Source of the DNA: Candidatus Omnitrophota bacterium
Lineage (GTDB): Bacteria > Omnitrophota > Gorgyraeia > Gygaellales > Profunditerraquicolaceae
Assembly (NCBI GenBank): GCA_028713875.1
Contig: JAQTNM010000060.1
Span: forward strand, 1 to 8,282
DNA length: 8,282 nucleotides
Direction: 5' to 3'
Positions 1 through 6,352 of this stretch are shown here, piece by piece; position 1 is the stretch's first letter, and the number at the start of each line of letters is the position of its first letter. A program made the translations under genes and the position numbers. The notes under the pieces were generated by a model. It did not search any database. It saw only the letters and a program-made list of their open reading frames with translations, and was not told the DNA's origin.

Positions 1-721
1 CCCTGGCTGTCTCTTCAAAGCTTATCTCCTTGATCATCGCTATCTGGCGGGCGAGCTCTTCAACGCGGGCCGGTTCATTCCTTTTACCCCGGAAGCCTTC
101 GGGAGATAAAAACGGGGCATCGGTCTCCAGCATCAGTCTTTCTAAAGGCGCAACTTTAACCAGGCCCCTGAGATCTTCCGCTTTTTTATAGGTAATATTA
201 CAGGTAAAAGAAACGAAAAATCCCAGTTCCAGGCATTCTTTTAGAAAATCAGCATCTCCCGAGAAACAATGTATCACCGCTCTTACGGGCAGGAATGATC
301 TCAGGATTCCCAGGATCTCCTGGCCGGCAGAGCGGCTGTGGATAACCAAAGGCAGGCCGGCGTCCTTGGCCAGCTCAACCAAAGAAACGAACAATTGCCT
401 CTGGTTCTGCGGCCGGGAATAATTCTTGTAATAATCAAGCCCGGTCTCGCCTATGGCTACGACTTTCTCTCTTTTAGCCAGAAGCTTCAGCGCCCCCAGC
501 ATCTTCTCATCTACTTTATCGGCATCGTGGGGATGAATGCCGCAGGCAGCGTAAATAAAACCGTAGCTTTGCGCCAACTCACATGACTTTTGCGACGCGG
601 CAAGGCCTGAGCCGATATTGACGATATATTCTATGCCGCTGTCTTTTGCGCGCCGTATAACCTGGTCTCTATCCTGGTCAAATTCGGGAAAGTCAAGATG
701 GCAGTGCGTATCTACTAACAT
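1..721 (-). CDS. tatD: TatD-family metal-dependent hydrolase/DNase (partial, 3' end missing)
   Basis: This reads as a TatD-type amidohydrolase-fold nuclease, a family of cytoplasmic metal-dependent enzymes with 3'-5' exonuclease or DNase activity linked to DNA repair and quality control. The frame is open from an ATG at 719-721 to the left edge, giving 240 codons; the family is usually about 255-265 residues, so only some 15-25 residues are lost. Visible motifs are THCHLD at residues 5-10 (metal ligands H6 and H8), GETGLDYY from residue 91 (bridging E92), H128 in VIHSR, H151 in VIHCFSG, and D201 in LETDAPF followed by the RGKRNEP signature at 211-217. All metal ligands are therefore present. 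The start lies 19 bp after the metG stop with no clear Shine-Dalgarno; a nearer upstream ATG at 732-734 is out of frame. Location after metG repeats a common bacterial metG-tatD order. Identity is firm; the exact substrate is not readable from sequence. Confidence 0.95.
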   Translation of the reverse strand, partial: MLVDTHCHLDFPEFDQDRDQVIRRAKDSGIEYIVNIGSGLAASQKSCELAQSYGFIYAACGIHPHDADKVDEKMLGALKLLAKREKVVAIGETGLDYYKNYSRPQNQRQLFVSLVELAKDAGLPLVIHSRSAGQEILGILRSFLPVRAVIHCFSGDADFLKECLELGFFVSFTCNITYKKAEDLRGLVKVAPLERLMLETDAPFLSPEGFRGKRNEPARVEELARQIAMIKEISFEETAR

Positions 722-740
722 AGGTATCGGGCATTAAGCC

Positions 741-2264
741 TTAGGTCTTGGATGACAGGTCTATACGCGGGAATAACGGCTTTCCTTTATTAATTTTATC
801 GGAACCTAATTGCGCCTTTATAGACTCTGCGGTCCGCGGCATAAAAGCCGATAATTCTTTGGAAGATTCCCTTATCACTTCTACCAATAAACGTATGAAG
901 GCTTTCAGTTCTTCGGTTTTATTTTCTTTGGCCAGGTTCCAGGGCTTGGTCTCTTCTACATATTTATTGGCCATATTTATCAATCCCCATATCTTCTCCA
1001 GCGGCAGGCTGAAATCGCACTCTCCGCTTAAAGAAGCATCAACCGCCTGATGCAACGTTTTAATTATGCTCTTTATTTTTTCTCCCCGTGCATTGAGCTT
1101 TATATCCTGTATTTTCTTATCCGCCAGGGGGATATCCCCCCGGTAATACTTCTCTATCATTGTAAGCACCCGATAAACCAGGTTTCCTAAATCGTTGGCC
1201 AGGTCTGCGTTAAAACGCTTAATGAGTGCGCCCTCAGAGAAATTTCCGTCCAGGCCGAAAGGCACATCCCGCAATAAGAAATACCTGTAGACATCTATGC
1301 CGAATTTATTCACTATATCAATAGGGTTGACGACATTGCCGCGCGACTTGGACATCTTATCTTCGCCTATCATCCACCAGCCGTGGGCGAATATGGTTTT
1401 TGGCATTTCAATATCCAGGGCCTTGAGGATGATCGGCCAATATATCGCATGCTGCCTTAAGATGTCTTTACCGATCAAATGCAACTCGGCAGGCCACCAT
1501 TTCGAATGATATTTGTCTTTATCGTCGAATTCTCCGACTGCGCTGATGTAATTTATAAGCGCGTCAAACCAGACATAAGTAACGTGGCCCGGGGCAAAGG
1601 GCAGCGGTATGCCCCAGTTGAGGCGCTCTTTCGGCCGGGATATGCAAAGGTCGGAAAGGGTATTAATCTGAAGGAACTTCAGGACCTCGTTTTGCCTTGT
1701 CGAAGGCAGGATAAATTTAGCATTCTCCGGTTTATTGATATATTCAATAAGCCACTTTTGATATTTCTCTAATTTGAAGAAATAATTTTTCTCCGCTATT
1801 TTTTCTACCGGCCTCTTACAGTCAGGGCAAAGCTGGTTTTCTACCTGCGATTGGAGCCAGAAAGTCTCGCAGGGAGTGCAGTAAAGGCCCTCATATTTAT
1901 CCTCGTATATATCCCCTTTCCTGTGGAGTATATCCAGGACTTTCTGGACGGTCCGGATATGCCGGTCTTCTGTCGTGCGGATGAAATCATCATACGATAT
2001 ATCAAGAGCCTTCCAGAGCTCCTTGAATTGCACCACCACCTTATCCACGAATTCCTGCGGGCTTAACTTTGCCTCGTCTGAAGCCTTCTGTATCTTCTGG
2101 CCGTGCTCATCGGTTCCGGTTAAAAACCAGACATTCTCCTTGCCTAATATCTGCCGGTTATAACGCGCCAGCGTATCGGCGGCGATACAGGTATAAGAAT
2201 GCCCTATATGCGGAGAGGCATTCACGTAATATATGGGAGTGGTTATATAGAACTTTTTCTTCAT
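741..2264 (-). CDS. metG: Methionyl-tRNA synthetase, short form without C-terminal tRNA-binding domain
   Basis: This cytoplasmic class I aminoacyl-tRNA synthetase attaches methionine to tRNA-Met, including the initiator tRNA. The 507 residues contain the PHIGH signature at 18-22, the GTDEHGQK element from about 50-57, and KMSKS at 303-307. The connective-peptide zinc knob has two CxxC pairs (C129/C132 and C146/C149), so it is the four-cysteine kind carrying one knob. The rest is the helical anticodon-binding domain, with NKYVEETKPWNLAK typical of MetRS. The protein stops soon after this domain, so the Trbp111-like C-terminal dimerisation and tRNA-binding domain found in the longer B. subtilis and E. 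coli enzymes is absent; short forms are well known in other bacteria. The ATG overlaps the ricT stop by one base (TAATG) and has no Shine-Dalgarno, which points to translation by re-initiation after ricT. tatD follows after 19 bp. Confidence 0.98.
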   Translation of the reverse strand: MKKKFYITTPIYYVNASPHIGHSYTCIAADTLARYNRQILGKENVWFLTGTDEHGQKIQKASDEAKLSPQEFVDKVVVQFKELWKALDISYDDFIRTTEDRHIRTVQKVLDILHRKGDIYEDKYEGLYCTPCETFWLQSQVENQLCPDCKRPVEKIAEKNYFFKLEKYQKWLIEYINKPENAKFILPSTRQNEVLKFLQINTLSDLCISRPKERLNWGIPLPFAPGHVTYVWFDALINYISAVGEFDDKDKYHSKWWPAELHLIGKDILRQHAIYWPIILKALDIEMPKTIFAHGWWMIGEDKMSKSRGNVVNPIDIVNKFGIDVYRYFLLRDVPFGLDGNFSEGALIKRFNADLANDLGNLVYRVLTMIEKYYRGDIPLADKKIQDIKLNARGEKIKSIIKTLHQAVDASLSGECDFSLPLEKIWGLINMANKYVEETKPWNLAKENKTEELKAFIRLLVEVIRESSKELSAFMPRTAESIKAQLGSDKINKGKPLFPRIDLSSKT

Positions 2265-3049
2265 TATGATTTGTAATTTATTTCAATGATCCCTCCGGAT
2301 TCCAGTTCCACTGTGGCAGAGCGCTTAAACACATTGACGCTTAAGACTTTGCCCTTTCCTTCCGGAGTATGCACGCGCTCGCCTTCGCGGGGCAGGCCTT
2401 TGGATAAAATCTTATAGGTCTCGTATTCAAAATTAAGGCAGCACATAAGCCGGCCGCATAATCCCGATATCTTCGGCGGATTTAAAGGCAGTCCCTCTTC
2501 CTTGGCCATCTTTATGGTCACCGGCTCAAAATCTTTTAAAAACCTTGCGCAGCAGAGTTCTCTGCCGCAGGGGCCGAAGCCTCCGAAGAGCTTAGCCTCA
2601 TCCCTGACTCCGATCTGGCGCAATTCTATCCGGGCTTTGAAAATCTTGGCCAGGTCCTTGACCAGATCCCGGAAGTCCACCCGGCCTGAGGCGGTAAAAT
2701 AAAAGACGATCTTTGAGCGGTCAAAGGAATATTCCGCGTGCACCAGCTTCATGTCTAATTTATGCTCGTCTATTTTTTTAATACAGGAGCAGAATGCCTC
2801 CTTGGCTTTAGTCCTATTATCGCGTATCTGCTTTAAATCGTTTTCGCCGGCGATACGCACCAGTCTTTTCAGGGATTCTTTGGACTTGGAGCCCTGGGGG
2901 TCATCTTTAGGAGAAATGACCTGGCCGTAATCCAGCCCGCGGTCATGCTCGACAATTATATATTCACCTTCCTTGACGTTTAATTCCCCGACATCGCAAA
3001 AATAGGCCTGTCCTGAATCCCTCAACCTTACCAGAATGTTTTTTTCCAT
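2264..3049 (-). CDS. ricT: PSP1-domain protein RicT (YaaT), RNA-maturation factor
   Basis: The 261-residue product matches the PSP1/YaaT family. In B. subtilis, RicT works with RicA and RicF as a complex that carries iron-sulfur clusters and helps RNase Y process transcripts. The diagnostic part is the cysteine-rich core: FGGFGPCGRELCC (C161, C166, C167) and, about 30 residues later, GLCGRLMCCLNFEYE (C198, C203, C204). These conserved cysteines are the likely cluster ligands. An N-terminal beta-rich segment (VRLRDSGQAYFCDVG) and a C-terminal VHTPEGKGKV segment complete the usual length. The ATG at 3047-3049 has a good Shine-Dalgarno (AGGA, 8 nt upstream). holB lies upstream, across a 75-bp spacer with a hairpin, and metG overlaps its stop, reproducing the holB-yaaT-metS association known in Firmicutes. 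No RicA or RicF partner is encoded here, so whether it acts on RNase Y in this organism is inference. Confidence 0.93.
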   Translation of the reverse strand: MEKNILVRLRDSGQAYFCDVGELNVKEGEYIIVEHDRGLDYGQVISPKDDPQGSKSKESLKRLVRIAGENDLKQIRDNRTKAKEAFCSCIKKIDEHKLDMKLVHAEYSFDRSKIVFYFTASGRVDFRDLVKDLAKIFKARIELRQIGVRDEAKLFGGFGPCGRELCCARFLKDFEPVTIKMAKEEGLPLNPPKISGLCGRLMCCLNFEYETYKILSKGLPREGERVHTPEGKGKVLSVNVFKRSATVELESGGIIEINYKS

Positions 3050-3057
3050 AAAACAAA

Positions 3058-3065
3058 TCCTGCCT
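3058..3065 (-). promoter_or_regulatory. Shine-Dalgarno of ricT
   Basis: GGCAGGA lies 8 nt before the ricT ATG on the minus strand. ricT is separated from holB by 75 bp including a hairpin, so it cannot easily rely on coupling, and the good site fits independent initiation. Confidence 0.8.
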
Positions 3066-3086
3066 TTGGCGTTTAGTGCCTGTTTT

Positions 3087-3107
3087 ATCCCGCACTATGT
3101 GCGGGAT
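3087..3107. repeat. Perfect 9-bp palindromic hairpin in the holB-ricT spacer
   Basis: The arms ATCCCGCAC (3087-3095) and GTGCGGGAT (3099-3107) pair perfectly around a 3-base loop. On the minus strand, the direction in which the genes are read, the stem is followed by AAAAC and lacks a T tract, so it should not terminate the operon. On the plus strand it is followed by TTTT and looks like a weak intrinsic terminator for antisense RNA. It could equally be an interspersed extragenic palindrome or an mRNA stem that affects stability between holB and ricT. No second copy is present in the window. Confidence 0.75.
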
Positions 3108-3124
3108 TTTCCGTTATCTATTTT

Positions 3125-4093
3125 TTACAAGACTGCTTTCAGGTTAGACAGCAGCAGCTTGGGGTTTATGTTCTGTTCCAGATACAGGAACGCATCCGAA
3201 ATAAACCTGATTATTTCGTTAAGCGCCGGGTAAGAATAAAGCCCCATTGACCGCAGCAGTTCCTGCCTGCGGTCAAAATTAATCAGCTCTGAGTGAGACA
3301 GCCCTATCTTCAGCAGATATACGTCCCTGAACCAGGTTGCCGCTACATTCAGATAGCGGCGCAACTCTTCCCTATCCAGACCCTTGCGGTAATCCGCGCT
3401 GCCCTTACGCAAAATGAGCTCGTCTATGATCTTATTTTTCTCTTTCAATAAACCCGCGTCTTTTAAACTTAAAGCCTGGCCTATCCTGCCTTCGCAGAAA
3501 TAAGCCAGGAAATGCGCCAGATCCTCATGGCAGGAATATTCTCTTTTCATCAGGTCCTTAAGAGCGCTCCTTTTAAAGGGATAGAATTTTATGATTTTGC
3601 AACGCGAGATGATCGTTTTAAATAACAGGCTGGGTTTGGAGGTAACCAGGATGATGAGGCTGTCCTGCGGCGGCTCCTCCAGCGTCTTTAAAAGCGCGTT
3701 GGATGCCTCGGGCGTCAGGTTATGGGCATCGTTTATGATACAGACTTTTTCCCTTGCCTCATAAGCCTTAAGATTTATCTCTTTTTGCATCCTGCGGATA
3801 TCCTCTATGCTGATGGCGCTGGAATCCGTATCGGCGGCTCCGGCGGAAACATCAATGATATGCACGTCAGGATGCTGGCTTTTTTCTATCTTAAGGCAGG
3901 AGGCGCAAGCGTCGCAGCAATCCCCGCTCTCTTGGAGACAGTTCAGCGTTTTAGCCAACGTCTTTGCGCTCAGGAACTTACCTACCCCTTGCGGCCCGGT
4001 AAACAGATAACTCTGAGCAGCGCCTTTATCGTGCAGGTAATTCTGCAGTATGTTTATGGCCTGTTCCTGGCCTTTGATATCCTGAAAAGACAT
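3125..4093 (-). CDS. holB: DNA polymerase III delta' subunit (clamp loader)
   Basis: This 322-residue AAA+ protein is the delta' subunit, which with DnaX and delta loads the sliding clamp during replication. It starts with the family opening (FQDIKGQEQAINIL), then a P-loop-like GPQGVGK at 33-39, a four-cysteine zinc module (C52, C60, C63, C66, with an extra C59), a Walker B-like VCIINDAHNLT, the strongly conserved NALLKTLEEPP, and ISRCKIIKF corresponding to the SRC arginine-finger region. The residue after the P-loop lysine is Phe40 rather than Ser or Thr. That suggests poor nucleotide hydrolysis and fits a delta' subunit rather than DnaX, as does the short C-terminus. The ATG lies 2 bp after the tmk stop, with only a weak AGG upstream, so it is probably coupled to tmk. 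tmk-holB adjacency is widespread in bacteria. Confidence 0.95.
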   Translation of the reverse strand: MSFQDIKGQEQAINILQNYLHDKGAAQSYLFTGPQGVGKFLSAKTLAKTLNCLQESGDCCDACASCLKIEKSQHPDVHIIDVSAGAADTDSSAISIEDIRRMQKEINLKAYEAREKVCIINDAHNLTPEASNALLKTLEEPPQDSLIILVTSKPSLLFKTIISRCKIIKFYPFKRSALKDLMKREYSCHEDLAHFLAYFCEGRIGQALSLKDAGLLKEKNKIIDELILRKGSADYRKGLDREELRRYLNVAATWFRDVYLLKIGLSHSELINFDRRQELLRSMGLYSYPALNEIIRFISDAFLYLEQNINPKLLLSNLKAVL

Positions 4094-4095
4094 CT

Positions 4096-4716
4096 TTAAT
4101 GCCTGTTTAAAAAATTATCCGTTATCCTGCGTATGTCTTCCTGGGTGATGCGCTTATCTTCCCGGATCTTGACTATTTTTATTCTCCGCGGCTGCCTGGC
4201 TGCCAGCTCCAGGTATCCGTTCCTTACCCTGGTATGATAATTAAGGGACCTTTTTTCTATGCGGTCCTTTATCCCGTGGCGGTATTTAAGCCCGTCTCTG
4301 ACAGGCAGGTCCAGGAATATGGTCAAATCCGGTTTTATGCCGGCGGTGGCAAAATCTCCGATACATTTTATCGTTTTGATATCTATCCCTAAGCCGTAGC
4401 CCTGGTAGGCAAGCGTGGAATCTAAAAATCTGTCGCAAATGACGAGTTTGCCGCCTAGCAATGCCGGACGGATGACCTTGTCAACCAACTGTGAGCGCGC
4501 TGCCATATAAAGCAGGGTTTCGCAGACAGGCTGCATGGATGTATTTTTGGCATCCAGCAGGATATCCCTGATCTTCTCGCTTATCTTTGTGCCGCCGGGC
4601 TCGCGCAGGTAAATGACTTTATAGCCTTTATCCTTGAGGTATTGGTAAAGGAGACGGGACTGCGTGCTCTTGCCGCTTCCCTCGGAACCCTCAAATGTAA
4701 TGAATTTGCCTTTCAT
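4096..4716 (-). CDS. tmk: Thymidylate kinase (dTMP kinase)
   Basis: The enzyme phosphorylates dTMP to dTDP with ATP in the cytoplasm, the last step shared by de novo and salvage routes to dTTP. The 206-residue length is standard. Visible motifs are the P-loop GSEGSGKST at 10-18, LREPGGT ending at residue 43 (dTMP contact), the DR pair at 95-96 inside VICDRFLDSTLAYQG, and the lid with D151-R152 followed by YHTRVRNGYLELA. The ATG is the only sensible start because the family always begins a few residues before FITFEG. There is no Shine-Dalgarno within 20 bp upstream, and a large inverted repeat ends only about 10 bp before the start. holB follows after 2 bp. The gene sits at the junction of the ispD-cysS and tmk-tatD blocks, so its transcription may depend on reading through the repeat or on a promoter I could not identify. 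Confidence 0.97.
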   Translation of the reverse strand: MKGKFITFEGSEGSGKSTQSRLLYQYLKDKGYKVIYLREPGGTKISEKIRDILLDAKNTSMQPVCETLLYMAARSQLVDKVIRPALLGGKLVICDRFLDSTLAYQGYGLGIDIKTIKCIGDFATAGIKPDLTIFLDLPVRDGLKYRHGIKDRIEKRSLNYHTRVRNGYLELAARQPRRIKIVKIREDKRITQEDIRRITDNFLNRH

Positions 4717-4726
4717 AGTTTTATGT

Positions 4727-4908
4727 GAATTTTAGGTTTTGCTTCCGGCTGCTGAAAATTTTCGCCGTGTGCTACGGTTTACTTCGTCGCTCCGGGTAGC
4801 CTTTCGACACGCACTGTCCTATGCTCCTCGTAAAACCTTGCACACTCTTTGTTTAAAGCTATATGCCGAAAATTTTCTAATGCAGCCTCCAGCAATAACC
4901 TAAAATTC
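4727..4908. mobile_element. MITE-like imperfect inverted repeat between cysS and tmk
   Basis: Nearly the whole 208-bp spacer is one long imperfect palindrome. The outermost 12 bases at 4727-4738 (GAATTTTAGGTT) are exactly inverted at 4897-4908. Within them GGCTGC at 4747-4752 pairs with 4882-4887, GAAAATTTTCG at 4754-4764 pairs with 4867-4877, and GTGTGC at 4767-4772 pairs with GCACAC at 4840-4845. The arms, about 4727-4772 and 4840-4908, differ only by small indels and substitutions. A smaller stem (GCTAC 4771-4775 with GTAGC 4796-4800) can form inside. There is no credible ORF. Short length, terminal inverted repeats and no coding capacity suggest a miniature inverted-repeat element, but I see no clean target-site duplication. 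Alternatives are a large extragenic palindrome or a structured RNA leader of tmk. The structure is certain; the mobile origin is inference. Confidence 0.6.
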
Positions 4909-4924
4909 TATAAATAGATGTAAA

Positions 4925-6349
4925 CTACAATTTCCTTCGCCAAGTCGTTGTACCGTCTTTGGAATCCTCTAAAATAACACCTTTACCTTCCAGCTCTTTT
5001 CTTATTCTATCGGCCTCTTTGAAATAACCTCTTTTGCGCGCTTTATTTCTTTCATCTATCTTAGCTGCAATCCCCGAATCTAATTCTTCCTTAATATTCA
5101 GCGAGAGACCCAAAATAGAACATAGTTCTTTAATTTTCTGTTCTGCCGCATTTGCTATCTTTGCACCATCAACATCATTTATATGACCATCAAGAAATTT
5201 ATGAGTATTGCTTATAAGATCGAAAATTGCAGCGAGTGCGCCAGGAGTATGAAAATTATCATCCATCGCTTCTATAAAATTATTCTCACAATGTTTTATA
5301 AAATCGGTTGTTTTAAGATCTTTGGTCCGGCATGCTTTTCTTAGCTTTTCTATTCTAGAGAACAATATCTCAAAGCTCTGCCTATTTTTCTCTTCTTCCT
5401 TCATCTTATCCCATGAAAAATCTACGGGACTGCCATAATTAGCCCGCAGGAAGAATAATTTTAATACATCAGCAGGGTATTTTAATATATCTTCAACTGT
5501 AATAAAATTCCCGAGGGATTTGGCCATTTTCTGGCCGTTGATGGTAAGTAGGCCGTGATGGATCCAGTATCTGGCAAATTTGCAGCCGGCGCCTTCGGAT
5601 TGGGCGATCTCGTTCTCATGGTGCGGAAAGATCAAATCTATCCCCCCGCCGTGAATGTCAAATTCACTCCCCAGGATATCAGAACTCATTACCGAACACT
5701 CTATGTGCCAGCCGGGCCTGCCCCTTCCCCAGGGGCTCTCCCAGGATGGCTCATTTTCTTTTGCGGATTTCCAGAGCGCAAAATCCAGGGGGTCATTTTT
5801 ATTTCCTGTAGGAGAAACCCTTGCTCCGGCTTCCATCTTATCCAGCGCCTGGTTGGATAATTTTCCGTAATTCTTTGCCTTGGTAATATCGAAATAAACA
5901 TCTGCGCCTGCCGGATAAGCTGCGCCTTTATCGATAAGGCCTTTTATGAATCCGATCATCTTGCCGATATATTCGCTGGCCTTTGGCTCAATGATATCCG
6001 AGCTATCGCTTCCTATGCCCAGTTCTTTTAATGCCTCATGATATGCATCAAGGTATTTAACCGCTACCTTTTTAACAGCGATATTTATATCTTCGCCTTT
6101 AAACTCCGTGCGGGCTTTTTCAATGATCTTGTCGTCAACGTCGGTTACGTTCCTGACGAATTTTACTTTATAGCCTTTATAGATCAGATAGCGCCTTATC
6201 ACGTCAAATATATATGCGCTGCGGGCGTGTCCTATATGCGGGACATCATAAACCGTGGGCCCGCAGACGTACATCTTGATCTCTTGCGGGTTTAGCGGCT
6301 GGAAAATCTCTTTTTTCCTGGTAAGGGAATTATATATGGAAATAGACAT
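4925..6349 (-). CDS. cysS: Cysteinyl-tRNA synthetase, probable mosaic gene
   Basis: This class I synthetase charges tRNA-Cys in the cytoplasm. The 474-residue length is typical. It has the zinc ligands C29 (in VCGPTVYD), C218 (in HIECSV), H243 and E247 (in FPHHENE), the HIGH motif at 38-41 and KMAKS at 274-278. The C-terminal anticodon-binding end is intact, with ERNKARKRGYFKEADRIR and a final TTTWRRK. Base composition changes abruptly just after KMAKS: positions 4921-5520 are about 36% GC by hand count against about 53% for 5521-5820. G or C at the third codon position is about 35 of 60 for the first 60 codons and about 11 of 60 for codons 346-405. The reading frame is unbroken, so the enzyme should be functional. 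The start lies 3 bp after the cysE stop without a clear Shine-Dalgarno, so coupling is likely. cysE-cysS adjacency joins cysteine synthesis to tRNA charging. Confidence 0.97.
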   Translation of the reverse strand: MSISIYNSLTRKKEIFQPLNPQEIKMYVCGPTVYDVPHIGHARSAYIFDVIRRYLIYKGYKVKFVRNVTDVDDKIIEKARTEFKGEDINIAVKKVAVKYLDAYHEALKELGIGSDSSDIIEPKASEYIGKMIGFIKGLIDKGAAYPAGADVYFDITKAKNYGKLSNQALDKMEAGARVSPTGNKNDPLDFALWKSAKENEPSWESPWGRGRPGWHIECSVMSSDILGSEFDIHGGGIDLIFPHHENEIAQSEGAGCKFARYWIHHGLLTINGQKMAKSLGNFITVEDILKYPADVLKLFFLRANYGSPVDFSWDKMKEEEKNRQSFEILFSRIEKLRKACRTKDLKTTDFIKHCENNFIEAMDDNFHTPGALAAIFDLISNTHKFLDGHINDVDGAKIANAAEQKIKELCSILGLSLNIKEELDSGIAAKIDERNKARKRGYFKEADRIRKELEGKGVILEDSKDGTTTWRRKL

Positions 6350-6352
6350 GCG

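Noticed and set aside
338..586. Plus-strand open frame of 82 codons inside tatD
   Set aside because: It lies antisense to the conserved TatD active-site region, has no recognisable domain, and follows from the codon bias of the real gene.
3087..3110. Operon terminator between holB and ricT
   Set aside because: The T tract follows the stem only on the plus strand; on the coding strand the stem is followed by AAAAC, so it should not terminate holB transcription.
3722..4099. Plus-strand open frame of 125 codons antisense to holB
   Set aside because: It fully overlaps the P-loop and zinc module of HolB on the other strand, and its translation resembles no family known to me.
4765..4866. tRNA or known riboswitch in the cysS-tmk spacer, such as a T-box before a synthetase-linked gene
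   Set aside because: I see no T-box sequence, acceptor-stem pairing with CCA, or other recognised riboswitch core, and the downstream gene is tmk rather than a synthetase.
4717..4924. Sigma70-type promoter for tmk
   Set aside because: A/T-rich hexamer-like strings occur near 4909-4924, but no -35/-10 pair with acceptable spacing could be supported.
5701..5901. Minus-strand 66-codon frame inside cysS
   Set aside because: It is a shifted frame within the conserved catalytic part of CysS, with low-complexity residues and no independent ribosome site.
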